The notes under the pieces: model-generated | Told to the model about the DNA's origin: nothing | Seen by the model: only the letters and a program-made list of their open reading frames with translations | Database searches by the model: none | Program-made: the position numbers and the translations under genes | NCBI RefSeq assembly: GCF_050279675.1 | Contig: NZ_JBNNUK010000004.1 | Span: 1-64,000, forward strand | Direction of reading: 5' to 3' | Source: Viridibacillus sp050279675 | GTDB taxonomy: Bacteria > Bacillota > Bacilli > Bacillales_A > Planococcaceae | DNA: 64,000 bases | In this document: positions 45,724 through 54,289 of the stretch, piece by piece | Numbering within the stretch: the first letter of the stretch is position 1 | How the letters are laid out: the number at the start of each line of letters is the position of its first letter

Positions 45724-45925
45724 TCCTAACCCCCTCTTTTATGATTATATTTTACTGCATTTTCGATATTTTTTTGCATATTTCTTCCCATTTTAGCCTT
45801 TATATATTGTCAATATTAATATATAATTCTGAATTTCTTTTTTATACATTACCTATTACTAATGACGGATGACATTCTTTTCACTATAATAATAGATATA
45901 GTAACTTCAAGGAGTCGTCGCATGC

Positions 45926-47941
45926 ATGAATGAAACTCAAATAATTTTTAGTACAGCCAATTCAGTTTTGAACCAAATGCCATTCCCAATGATGGTTATT
46001 GATCATGAAGGAATCGTAGCGGCATGGAATCGCCAAGCCGAAAAAACTTTCGGGTATTCTGCTGATGAAGTTCTTGGTAAATTTACCCCCTTCATAGAAG
46101 CAGAGAAATCAGGCCTACATAAAGACGGATGGACAAAGCTATTACGTTCTCCTGAACCTATCCGTTTAGACAAAATGGCATTCATAGCAAAAAATAAAGA
46201 AGCTATCTTTTCATCTGCTTTAGCAAAAGCATTTACTATCGAGAACAAGCGTTATGTATTTTTCCATTTTGAAATGACAGATGAAATTCAAAAAGATCCA
46301 TCACCTTATCAAGAATTACTTAGCTTGAAATCAGGGTTAGAATCCTCCTTTATGATGTTAACGATGGATCAAGAAGGTTTAATCAATTTCGCAAACAACA
46401 ATTTCTTAAAACGGAGCAAATGGACACCGAAACGAATTATAGGCAAAACATTTTGGCAAATGTTCCCTCAAACAGATAACGGAACTGCTGATGCAAATAA
46501 CATCTGGACATCCCTAAAAAACGGCAAGACTTGGAAGGGCGAAGTTGAGAAAATGTCGAAAGACGGCTTATCCTATTGGGTCGATTTAACGGCAATCCCG
46601 ATTTTCGTGGCATGTAAAAACCCTGCCTACTTTATACTGCTCGAAAATGATATTACAGAAAAAAAACTGCTACAAAACCGTTTAGAAAAAATCGCTTATA
46701 TCGATCAAGAAACCGGTTTAATGAATCGCTATCGTCTAGAACAAATCGTCACTGATATGATTCAAGAAAAGAATCACTTTACATTCGTTTACTTAAGCAT
46801 TGATAAATTTTACTCTTTGAAGGAAATTTATGATGAACAAACAGAAATAGTCCTTTTACAGGAATTCACAAACCGTATGAAAATATATTTCCAAGATAGC
46901 ACAATGGCTAGAGTCGGTATAGATGAATTTGTCGTATTAACTCCACTTGGTGAATGGTTTATCCAAGGTTTCCTTGCCTATCTAAAACAACACCCTATTT
47001 ATGTAAACAATCGTGCAATACCACTTTCAATTAGCGGAGGTATTACAAAATATCCTGAGGATCAATCATCATTCTCACATTTAGTGAAAGCCTCACATGC
47101 GGCAATTTCTAAAGTGCGTTCTGATGGTGGTGGTAATATTATTAGTTTAACAAAAGCTGATCATAAAGCACTTAGTACAAAGGCCATTATTGAAAAGCGC
47201 CTACTAATCGCGCTGGATAAAAAGAACTTAAAAGTGCTCTATCAACCCCAATTAAATTTAGAAACAGGTAAAATTACTGGTGTAGAAGCCCTCGTACGTT
47301 GGGAAGACGAGGAAATAGGTATCGTTACACCTGATGTCTTAATCCCAATCGCCGAAGAAACTGGTTTGATTAATGATATTGGCGCCTTTATGCTTGAACA
47401 AGCTTGCTTACAAGCAGTAGCTTGGCATAAAAAAGGCTTAGATTTAAAAGTAAGTATTAATTCATCTGTACGAGAATTCCGTGATAAAAACATGGTACAA
47501 CATATTAGAAAAGTATTAGAGAAAACAAATTGCCCTGCTAAACTATTGCAAATTGAAATTACAGAAAAATTCGCTTTAGAAGCTGAAGCCGAAACTTCTA
47601 TAATTCAACAGATGAAGCAATTAGAAACTGACGGTATTGTCTTCGTCCTTGATGACTTTGGTACAGGATATGCATCTTTCCGTTACATGCAGCTCTTGCC
47701 ATTAGCAGAAATCAAAATTGACCAAACATTTATTTCAACACTTCAATATCAGAAGAAAGCGCAAAAATTAATACAAGGTATGATTCAATTTGGAAAATCT
47801 ATCAATATGCGTGTTTTAGCTGAGGGTGTTGAAACAGCAGAGCAATTAGAATTACTTACATCATTCGGCTGTGATGCAGCGCAAGGTTATCATATTAGCC
47901 ATCCTATCACACCTAAAGAGGTTGAAAAACTTTTAAAATAA
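45926..47941 (+). CDS. PAS-PAS-GGDEF-EAL protein, likely c-di-GMP phosphodiesterase
   Basis: 671-aa cytoplasmic signalling protein. Two PAS domains (about 10-110 and 130-250), a GGDEF domain whose motif is GIDEF (RVGIDEFVV) and so probably inactive, and an EAL domain (about 420-668). The EAL catalytic set is intact: VEALVRW, SINSSVREF, IEITEKF, LDDFGTGYASF, KIDQTFI and AEGVETAEQ. It should degrade c-di-GMP under control of the PAS sensors. The start is ATG 45926, 11 nt after AAGGAG. It is monocistronic with a terminator. A diguanylate cyclase is 14 kb away. Confidence 0.9.
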   Translation: MNETQIIFSTANSVLNQMPFPMMVIDHEGIVAAWNRQAEKTFGYSADEVLGKFTPFIEAEKSGLHKDGWTKLLRSPEPIRLDKMAFIAKNKEAIFSSALAKAFTIENKRYVFFHFEMTDEIQKDPSPYQELLSLKSGLESSFMMLTMDQEGLINFANNNFLKRSKWTPKRIIGKTFWQMFPQTDNGTADANNIWTSLKNGKTWKGEVEKMSKDGLSYWVDLTAIPIFVACKNPAYFILLENDITEKKLLQNRLEKIAYIDQETGLMNRYRLEQIVTDMIQEKNHFTFVYLSIDKFYSLKEIYDEQTEIVLLQEFTNRMKIYFQDSTMARVGIDEFVVLTPLGEWFIQGFLAYLKQHPIYVNNRAIPLSISGGITKYPEDQSSFSHLVKASHAAISKVRSDGGGNIISLTKADHKALSTKAIIEKRLLIALDKKNLKVLYQPQLNLETGKITGVEALVRWEDEEIGIVTPDVLIPIAEETGLINDIGAFMLEQACLQAVAWHKKGLDLKVSINSSVREFRDKNMVQHIRKVLEKTNCPAKLLQIEITEKFALEAEAETSIIQQMKQLETDGIVFVLDDFGTGYASFRYMQLLPLAEIKIDQTFISTLQYQKKAQKLIQGMIQFGKSINMRVLAEGVETAEQLELLTSFGCDAAQGYHISHPITPKEVEKLLK

Positions 47942-47980
47942 CACTTTGTATATTTTCCAATGAATACATGTTTTAAATAA

Positions 47981-48019
47981 AAAAATGACCTTCGCTCAAA
48001 TTAGCGAAGGCCATTTTTT
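47981..48019. terminator. Terminator between the EAL gene and thrE
   Basis: AAAAATGACCTTCGCT/AGCGAAGGCCATTTTTT stem with a 6-nt loop and runs on both sides; serves the convergent genes. Confidence 0.87.
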
Positions 48020-48027
48020 ATGTAAAT

Positions 48028-48486
48028 TTAATTTTGTAACGCTCTTGCCTTTCGTTTGCGGATTATATTGAAAATGAGTTGCATAAACACCTCTGCAAAG
48101 ACAAGTCCCATAACAATGGCACCCGTAAGAATGAATGCCTTCGCTGCATCTTGAATACTTTCAAGATATTCATTTTCAACGACATGTCTCATTGCATTGT
48201 AAGCCATTCCCCCAGGTACGAGTGGAATAATCCCAGCAACACTAAAGATAATCATCGGCATTTTAAAGCGCCTTGCCAACATATGTGCCACAATCGAAAT
48301 AACAAACGAACCTGCAAATGAAGCTATTACAGCATCCACACCTTGCTTCAATAGAGAATAGTATATTAGCCATCCGATGGCTCCAACTAACCCACAATGG
48401 AATAGAGTTTTTTTCGGTGCATTAAAAATAATTCCAAAACCAGCTGTTGCTAAAAAACTAAGAACTCCTTGGGTGACCCAAAACAT
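48028..48486 (-). CDS. Threonine/serine exporter, small subunit (YjjB-like)
   Basis: 152-aa membrane protein with four to five helices, matching the C-terminal (DUF3815/YjjB) half of ThrE exporters; FSVAGIIPLVPGGMAYNAMR is the family signature. AGGAGGAATACT precedes ATG 48486. It lies 10 bp after the YjjP-like gene, so the exporter is encoded as two polypeptides. Confidence 0.83.
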   Translation of the reverse strand: MFWVTQGVLSFLATAGFGIIFNAPKKTLFHCGLVGAIGWLIYYSLLKQGVDAVIASFAGSFVISIVAHMLARRFKMPMIIFSVAGIIPLVPGGMAYNAMRHVVENEYLESIQDAAKAFILTGAIVMGLVFAEVFMQLIFNIIRKRKARALQN

Positions 48487-48496
48487 AGTATTCCTC

Positions 48497-49246
48497 CTAA
48501 AATGACAATACTAGTGCAACACCCGCACCGATCGCAAATGCTGTTAAAAAAGCTTCCGTTCCTTTAGCTACTCCGGAGACAAAATGTCCTGCCATTAAGT
48601 CCCGCACTGCATTTGCAATAAGTAAGCCTGGTACTAACGGCATCACAGAAGCAATAATGATTTTATCTATTTGGATACCTATACCCAATTTTACTGCTAC
48701 AAACGCTGTAATTCCTACAAACAATGCAGCTGTAAATTCTGCAAAAAACTTTACCTTTGTTAACTCATGCATTAAAACAAAAAGTGAAAAACCAATTCCT
48801 CCAGCTAAAATTGCTGCCGGAACATCACTCCAAACACCTTCAAATAAAATTAAAAAACATCCACTTGCAATAGCCGAAGCGACTATTTGAAGCCAAGTTG
48901 GGAAATATAAATTTGAACGATCTATGCGTTGTAATTCCTCAAACGCTTCTGACAAAGTAATTTGCTCTGCGGTTAATCGACGTGATACACCATTTACAAG
49001 CGCAATTTTCTCTAAATCTGTCGAGCGTCTCGGTATTTGAACAATTCTTGTTGGTCTTTTATGACCAGCTGAAAATATTATTCCTGTAGGCGTCACAAAA
49101 CTCTGTGCAGATGTTAATCCTTGTGAATTTGCCATGCGTAACATCGTATCTTCAGCACGATACGTTTCCGCTCCACTTTGCATAAGTAATCTTCCAGCTA
49201 GAAGAAAACAATCTATTGCGAGTTCCTCTTCTTCCATTTCAATCAC
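48497..49246 (-). CDS. Threonine/serine exporter, large subunit (YjjP-like)
   Basis: 249-aa protein of the ThrE N-terminal (DUF1212/YjjP) family. A soluble helical N-terminal part (AGRLLMQSGAETYRAEDTML, SFVTPTGIIFS) is followed by about five membrane helices with ASVMPLVPGLLIANAVRDLM, parallel to the signature of the small subunit. Together they should export threonine/serine or small dicarboxylates. GTG 49246 lies 7 nt after AGGG; ATG 49237 is an alternative. Confidence 0.83.
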   Translation of the reverse strand: MIEMEEEELAIDCFLLAGRLLMQSGAETYRAEDTMLRMANSQGLTSAQSFVTPTGIIFSAGHKRPTRIVQIPRRSTDLEKIALVNGVSRRLTAEQITLSEAFEELQRIDRSNLYFPTWLQIVASAIASGCFLILFEGVWSDVPAAILAGGIGFSLFVLMHELTKVKFFAEFTAALFVGITAFVAVKLGIGIQIDKIIIASVMPLVPGLLIANAVRDLMAGHFVSGVAKGTEAFLTAFAIGAGVALVLSF

Positions 49247-49402
49247 TGTTTTTCCCTGCCCTTCATAAACAAAATTTAGTAAATAAAACGTTATGTACGA
49301 CTACTTATTAGTAAAAAAATGTAATATTACGCATGGCAAAATGCCCCTTTCGCGTCATTTTTACTTATTTTTCAACAAAAGTTGATTTTTTAACATAAAT
49401 TC

Positions 49403-49428
49403 AAAACTTTTCGCTCCACTTTGCCGTC
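49403..49428 (+). promoter_or_regulatory. Candidate ECF-type promoter of the pdaC-like gene
   Basis: AAAAC (49403-49407), a 17-bp spacer starting TTTT and CGTC (49425-49428) resemble the AAC / CGTC promoter pattern of cell-envelope ECF sigmas. It stands about 50 bp before ATG 49479. A TATAGAAT 9 bp downstream could instead be a sigma-A -10. Confidence 0.35.
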
Positions 49429-49478
49429 TAATCGTATAGAATAGAACACATAATAGTTTTAAAGGAGGTCTTGGGGAA

Positions 49479-50852
49479 ATGACCACAACACGCCCTAAAA
49501 AAAGAGGGCTTTGGATTGACACAATATTAATTTGTAGTGTTTTTGTACTATCTGCTGTTTTGCTTTTCTTTTTTTTCACACCAAAAAACGACAAAGAATC
49601 TTCAGTAACAAATGGGGTCGCTTTAGCAGCACCGCCTGAGCATCAGACAAAGGATTCGAAATATACCGGTATTAAAATTGCCTCTATTATTTCAGACGAT
49701 CAACGTATGCCCTATTCAATTGAATATCCTCAAACTGAAGATAAAGAATTCAACAAAGCTATAAAGGATGCCGTTTATAAGGCGCGCGATACCTACTTAG
49801 CTAGCATGGAGGAAATCCTCCAAAATGATGCAAATAAAATTGGCAAGTTAACAATAACATTTAAAACCTTGCACCATAAAAAGAATTACTACTCGTTTGT
49901 TTTAACTCAAAATACATATAAAGGCACAGGAAGTAAAGAAAAAACTATCCAAACTTTTATGTATGATAAAAAAAATAATAAACAGTTGTTTTTAAACAAC
50001 GTTATTAAAAACGAAAATAATCTGGCAAAACTTATACCTTTTGTCGAAAAACAAATAAAAAGCGATGACCAGTTTAAATCATATATCAATACAACAAAAT
50101 TAAAAAATGCTACTACACCTACGTATTCAAATTATAAAAATTTCTCTTTAACTGATAACTCTTTATACATTTATTTTGACGGCGCTAAATTGTCTGATAA
50201 TAGTAATGTTATCTCAAAGATTAAAATACCACTTTCTTCTGTAAATAGTATACTGGCGAAACCGTTCCAAATAGTAGGAATAAATCCAGATGGTACGAAA
50301 AAGAAACAAATTGCATTAACATTTGATGATGGTCCTAATGCAAAAGTAACGCCGAAAATCTTAAAAACACTTAAGAAATACGATGCGAAGGCAACATTCT
50401 TCATGCTTGGAAGCCAGGCAATGTACAATCAAAAGCTTGCTAAAAAAGTTGCTGATGCTGGACATGAAATTGGCAATCACACATTTTCACATACAAATTT
50501 AATCACACTTTCAAATAAGAAGATTAAAGCTGAAATCAACCGAACCAATGAAGAAATTCAAAAAGCTACGGGCGAAAAACCAACGTTATTCCGTCCACCT
50601 TATGGTTCAATCAACGAGAGAGTGCGTTCACAAAATAAACTACCAGTTATCTTATGGGATGTTGATACACTTGACTGGAAAAATCGTAATCCTAAAACAC
50701 TTTTAACTATGGTCAAACAGTATAGTCATGATGGCGCTATTATTTTAATGCATGATATTCAACCTACAACAGCTCAAGGTTTAGATTCTGTATTAGCTTA
50801 CTTACAAAAGCAAGGTTATGAGTTTGTAACCATATCTGAGTTAAGAAGATAA
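49479..50852 (+). CDS. pdaC: PdaC-like peptidoglycan/polysaccharide deacetylase
   Basis: 457-aa membrane-anchored enzyme. One N-terminal helix (about 12-31) is followed by an extracellular DUF3298/RsiV-like domain (about 60-255) and a NodB deacetylase domain (about 265-455). Catalytic motifs are complete: TFDDGPN, GNHTFSHTNL with the zinc histidines, RPPYG, DVDTLDW and ILMHDI. Domain order and length match B. subtilis PdaC (YjeA), which deacetylates MurNAc in peptidoglycan and raises lysozyme resistance. AAAGGAGG precedes ATG 49479. Confidence 0.85.
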   Translation: MTTTRPKKRGLWIDTILICSVFVLSAVLLFFFFTPKNDKESSVTNGVALAAPPEHQTKDSKYTGIKIASIISDDQRMPYSIEYPQTEDKEFNKAIKDAVYKARDTYLASMEEILQNDANKIGKLTITFKTLHHKKNYYSFVLTQNTYKGTGSKEKTIQTFMYDKKNNKQLFLNNVIKNENNLAKLIPFVEKQIKSDDQFKSYINTTKLKNATTPTYSNYKNFSLTDNSLYIYFDGAKLSDNSNVISKIKIPLSSVNSILAKPFQIVGINPDGTKKKQIALTFDDGPNAKVTPKILKTLKKYDAKATFFMLGSQAMYNQKLAKKVADAGHEIGNHTFSHTNLITLSNKKIKAEINRTNEEIQKATGEKPTLFRPPYGSINERVRSQNKLPVILWDVDTLDWKNRNPKTLLTMVKQYSHDGAIILMHDIQPTTAQGLDSVLAYLQKQGYEFVTISELRR

Positions 50853-50877
50853 TTGTAGAACCTAAGACCAATGATAT

Positions 50878-50914
50878 TAGCCCTCGATTACATTATGTAA
50901 TCAAGGGCTATTTT
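50878..50914. terminator. Terminator after the pdaC-like gene
   Basis: TAGCCCTCGATTAC/GTAATCAAGGGCTA stem with a 5-nt loop and T-run; between convergent genes. Confidence 0.85.
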
Positions 50915-50919
50915 TATGC

Positions 50920-52785
50920 TTACTCTAATTCTTCCATCCATTGTTCTAATAATACTTCAAGTTTCTGCTCTACTCTTTCCTTCTCAGCTATAAGTTGTTC
51001 ATATAAGTTCCAATCCTGCTCTTGATAAATTTTCTGATTCAGTTGCTTTATAGTAGCTTCAATCTGTACAATCTCTTGTTCTTTATTTGTATCATTTTTT
51101 ATTACTTTTACTTTTGAAGATGTTTTTTTCTCTTGTTTTATTGACTGTGGTAAGTTAAGAGCTTGTTTCTCATTAAATTTTTGTCGTGCCCAGTCGTACG
51201 GCCCCTCATACGTTATTAATTGCTGATGCTCAAGCCACACTGTTCTCGTAAATAATTTATTTAAAAAGAAGCGATCATGAGAAACAGCTAAAATAGTACC
51301 TCTAAAGTCTTCTAACGCGTCTTCTAGTACTTCCCTTGATTCTATATCTAAATGATTTGTCGGTTCATCTAAGATTAGTAAATTGATGTCTTGATGCATG
51401 AGCTGTGCTAATCTAAGTCGCATACGTTCACCACCACTTAAATTTGCAATCCTCTTAAAAACATCTGCTCCGTAAAACATGAATTTAGCTAAAATATGAC
51501 GAGCATCACCTTCAGTGACAGAGACTTCATCACGAAAAACATCAATGAGTCGTGCTTTAGGCTTATCAATTTGAAAATGCTGTGATAGATAGCCAATTTT
51601 AACTTGGCTACCTAACTTACATGTTCCCGTATCTATCGTTATCTTATTAAGTAACATATTCAAGATAGTAGATTTTCCAGTACCATTACGCCCTACAATT
51701 GCCATATGTTCTTGCCATAGAAGTTGTAAATTTACATTTCTGAGTAATACCTTATCTCCAAAAGCTTTTGTGACATTTTTTAGTATGGCAACTTCCTTCC
51801 CACTGCGAGGAGCGGCTTCAAAAGATAAATCCATTTTTTTAGGATCAATAATTGGCTTGCGAAGCTTTTCAATACGTTCTAGAGCTCGCTCCATATTACG
51901 AGCACGTCGGTGCATTGCCTCATTCGGTGGATTGGCTTCATTCGCCCATTGTCGCATACGTTTGATTGCCTCACGCATCTTCTTCATCTTCTTTTGTTGT
52001 TCTTCGTATTGTTGAAACTCTCGCATAAGACGCGCTTCTTTTTCAACACAAAAGTCTGAATAACTACAATGATAAACTTGTAACTCACCTTGCTCTAAAT
52101 CTACAATTTTCGTGACAACCTTATCTAAAAAATAGCGATCGTGCGATATGATCACAACTGTTCCCGTATAGTCGACTAAATATTGCTCTAACCATTCTAC
52201 AGCAAACAAATCCAAATGATTCGTCGGTTCATCTAATAGTAGTAAATCCGGCTTAGTCAGAAGCAATTGACCGAGCATAATTTTCGTCTTTTCTCCACCA
52301 CTAAGACTGTTAAAGGGCTGTTCTACAAAATCATTTAATTGTAGTCCATTAATGATCATCTCAATTTGAGCCTGCATACTATAACCGTCTGCTAATGTGA
52401 AGCGTTCTTGCACATCACCATATTGAACTAAATATCTCTCTAGTTGCTCAGATGTTGCAGTGGCCATACTTTTTTCAAGCTCATGCATTTGGCTTTGTAA
52501 ATCAAGCAAATGCTTAAATGCCTGCGCTAATATAGCCTGACCTGTAATCTTTTCTGAAAATATTGGAATTTGCGCTAAATATCCAATTTTAGTTCCTTTT
52601 TTAAAATGAATTTCCCCTTGGTCTGGTGATTCTACCCCTGCAATAAGCTTGAATAAAGTCGTCTTCCCAGAACCATTACGTCCAACTATTCCTAAACGAT
52701 CTCCTGTTTTAATATCTAATACTAAGTCTTCAAAAATACTATTCCCGCCGAGCATTTTACTTATATGTTGAACTGTACAAATCAT
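50920..52785 (-). CDS. ABC-F family protein, possible ribosome-protection factor
   Basis: 621-aa soluble protein with two ABC domains: Walker A GRNGSGKTT and GRNGTGKST, signatures LSGGEKTKI and LSGGERMRL, Walker B LLLLDEPTNHLD and LLILDEPTNHLD. The arm insertion and the long basic interdomain linker (about 240-320, QQYEEQQKKMKKMREAIKRM) are present, and the C-terminus is a coiled coil (EIVQIEATIKQLNQ). A leader peptide with attenuator upstream resembles the control of antibiotic-resistance ABC-F genes, so it may protect ribosomes from PLS-type drugs. A housekeeping role is the alternative. Confidence 0.85.
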   Translation of the reverse strand: MICTVQHISKMLGGNSIFEDLVLDIKTGDRLGIVGRNGSGKTTLFKLIAGVESPDQGEIHFKKGTKIGYLAQIPIFSEKITGQAILAQAFKHLLDLQSQMHELEKSMATATSEQLERYLVQYGDVQERFTLADGYSMQAQIEMIINGLQLNDFVEQPFNSLSGGEKTKIMLGQLLLTKPDLLLLDEPTNHLDLFAVEWLEQYLVDYTGTVVIISHDRYFLDKVVTKIVDLEQGELQVYHCSYSDFCVEKEARLMREFQQYEEQQKKMKKMREAIKRMRQWANEANPPNEAMHRRARNMERALERIEKLRKPIIDPKKMDLSFEAAPRSGKEVAILKNVTKAFGDKVLLRNVNLQLLWQEHMAIVGRNGTGKSTILNMLLNKITIDTGTCKLGSQVKIGYLSQHFQIDKPKARLIDVFRDEVSVTEGDARHILAKFMFYGADVFKRIANLSGGERMRLRLAQLMHQDINLLILDEPTNHLDIESREVLEDALEDFRGTILAVSHDRFFLNKLFTRTVWLEHQQLITYEGPYDWARQKFNEKQALNLPQSIKQEKKTSSKVKVIKNDTNKEQEIVQIEATIKQLNQKIYQEQDWNLYEQLIAEKERVEQKLEVLLEQWMEELE

Positions 52786-52835
52786 GCTTGATTACTTCCT
52801 TCCGTATGACACAGCTGAAAGTACCCGATTTTTGC

Positions 52836-52911
52836 CAAAACAAAAAGACTACCTGATTAACAGACAATCTTTTACGCCTTAAAATTTGGCTTGGAAAGAA
52901 TGGTTAATCAG
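52836..52911 (-). promoter_or_regulatory. Predicted attenuator of the ABC-F gene
   Basis: Two exclusive pairings are visible in the minus-strand RNA. One: AAAAGATTGT (52873-52864) with GTAGTCTTTT (52852-52843) followed by TTTTTGTTTTGG, an intrinsic terminator. The other: CTGATTAAC (52911-52903), overlapping the stop codon of the leader peptide, with GTTAATCAG (52861-52853) in the terminator loop and arm. A ribosome stalled on the leader peptide would change which pairing forms. The mechanism is inferred. Confidence 0.65.
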
Positions 52912-53039
52912 CTGTGGATTATTTGATTTTGTAGAAAAATGGGCGCACTTATCCCGTTAACCGCAAAATCGAAAGAAATCGCACATGTAATTGGAAGAAA
53001 TTCCAAAGTATAAACATATGCATCCACAACGTTTTTCAT
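52908..53039 (-). CDS. Leader peptide upstream of the ABC-F gene, 43 aa
   Basis: ATG 53039 is preceded by a perfect GGAGGTGAGG site. The 43-codon frame (MKNVVDAYVYTLEFLP... ending NQIIHS) stops inside one arm of the attenuator, about 120 nt before the ABC-F start. It has no recognisable domain. Short, strongly initiated frames in this position are typical of antibiotic-sensing leaders of ABC-F and methylase genes. The residue at which stalling might occur cannot be predicted. Confidence 0.62.
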   Translation of the reverse strand: MKNVVDAYVYTLEFLPITCAISFDFAVNGISAPIFLQNQIIHS

Positions 53040-53076
53040 TCTTTCCTCACCTCCGTTTCAAATAATTATGAATAGT

Positions 53077-54288
53077 CTAACATAATTGGTGGTCAATTTC
53101 AAATGGCCATTTAGGTAGCATATGATTCAATGGCTTATCTTCACGTTCTCCCAATACATAATCTGCTTGCATTAATGTATGAATCTCACGTGTCCCTTCA
53201 TAAATTACCGGTGCTTTTGAGTTACGAAGGAAACGGGCTACTGGGTATTCATCTGAATATCCGTATGCACCGTGAATTTGCACCGCATCATCTGCTGCCT
53301 TGTTGGCAAAATCGCATGCCTGCCACTTTGCTAAAGATGTTTCGCGTGTATTACGAATACCTTGATTTTTTAATTCTCCCACACGATAAACTAACAAACG
53401 GCTCATCTGATAGCCTGCTTCCATTTTCGCTATCATTTGTTTTACAAGCTGGTGCTGTCCTATTGGTTTGCCAAAGGTGTAGCGTTGATGGCAGTATTTT
53501 ACGCTTTCTTCAATACATGCCATCGATAAACCAACTGCTCCTGCCGCTACAGTAAAACGACCATTATCTAAAGCTGCCATTGCAATTTTAAAGCCTTCGC
53601 CTTCTTCACCTAATAAGTTTTCTTTTGGGACTTTGACATCTTCAAAGAAAAGTTCACCCGTATTACCAGCACGGATTCCATACTTCCCTTTTATCGCTTT
53701 CGAAGAGAACCCTTCCCACGTACGATCTACGATGAAGGCTGAAATTCCTTTGTGTTTTAATGAACGATTACCTGTGTAGGCAAATACGATGAAATAATCG
53801 GCCACATCACATAAAGAAATCCATGTTTTTTGACCATTTAAAATATAGTGGTCACCATCAAGTACTGCATGTGTAGACATAGCGGCTACATCAGATCCCG
53901 CTCCAGGTTCAGTTAAACCGAAAGCGCCTATCTTCGCCCCTTTAGCCTGAGGGATGAGGTACTTTTTCTTTTGTTCTTCATTGCCCCATTGCAATAGAGT
54001 CATACTATTTAGTCCCGTATGGACAGATACAGCTGTACGAAACGCTGTATCACCACGCTCTAATTCTTCACAAACAATAGCTAAAGAGTTATAGTCCATT
54101 CCACTACCACCGTAAGCTTCAGGAATACACACACCCATTAAACCTAAAGCTGATAATTTAGAAAAAATTTTCGGATCGAACTTACCTTGACTATCCCATT
54201 CAGTAATATGGGGCATGATTTCTTTATCAACAAAGGTACGCACTGTATTTCTCAACATTTTTTGCTCTTCGGTAAATTCAAAATTCAT
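53077..54288 (-). CDS. Acyl-CoA dehydrogenase, glutaryl-CoA dehydrogenase-like
   Basis: 403-aa FAD enzyme. FGLTEPGAGSDVAAMSTHA and GQKTWISLCDVADYFIV are the flavin signatures, RYTFGKPIGQHQLVKQMIAKM the dimer helix and PVIYEGTREIHTLMQADYVLG carries the catalytic Glu. FRTAVSVHTGL near residue 85 parallels the Arg-Ser segment that binds the carboxyl of glutaryl-CoA. With the CoA-transferase gene 1 bp upstream this suggests oxidation of glutaryl-CoA to crotonyl-CoA; a branched-chain or butyryl substrate cannot be excluded. GGGAGA inside the upstream gene precedes ATG 54288. Confidence 0.82.
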   Translation of the reverse strand: MNFEFTEEQKMLRNTVRTFVDKEIMPHITEWDSQGKFDPKIFSKLSALGLMGVCIPEAYGGSGMDYNSLAIVCEELERGDTAFRTAVSVHTGLNSMTLLQWGNEEQKKKYLIPQAKGAKIGAFGLTEPGAGSDVAAMSTHAVLDGDHYILNGQKTWISLCDVADYFIVFAYTGNRSLKHKGISAFIVDRTWEGFSSKAIKGKYGIRAGNTGELFFEDVKVPKENLLGEEGEGFKIAMAALDNGRFTVAAGAVGLSMACIEESVKYCHQRYTFGKPIGQHQLVKQMIAKMEAGYQMSRLLVYRVGELKNQGIRNTRETSLAKWQACDFANKAADDAVQIHGAYGYSDEYPVARFLRNSKAPVIYEGTREIHTLMQADYVLGEREDKPLNHMLPKWPFEIDHQLC

Positions 54289-54289
54289 A

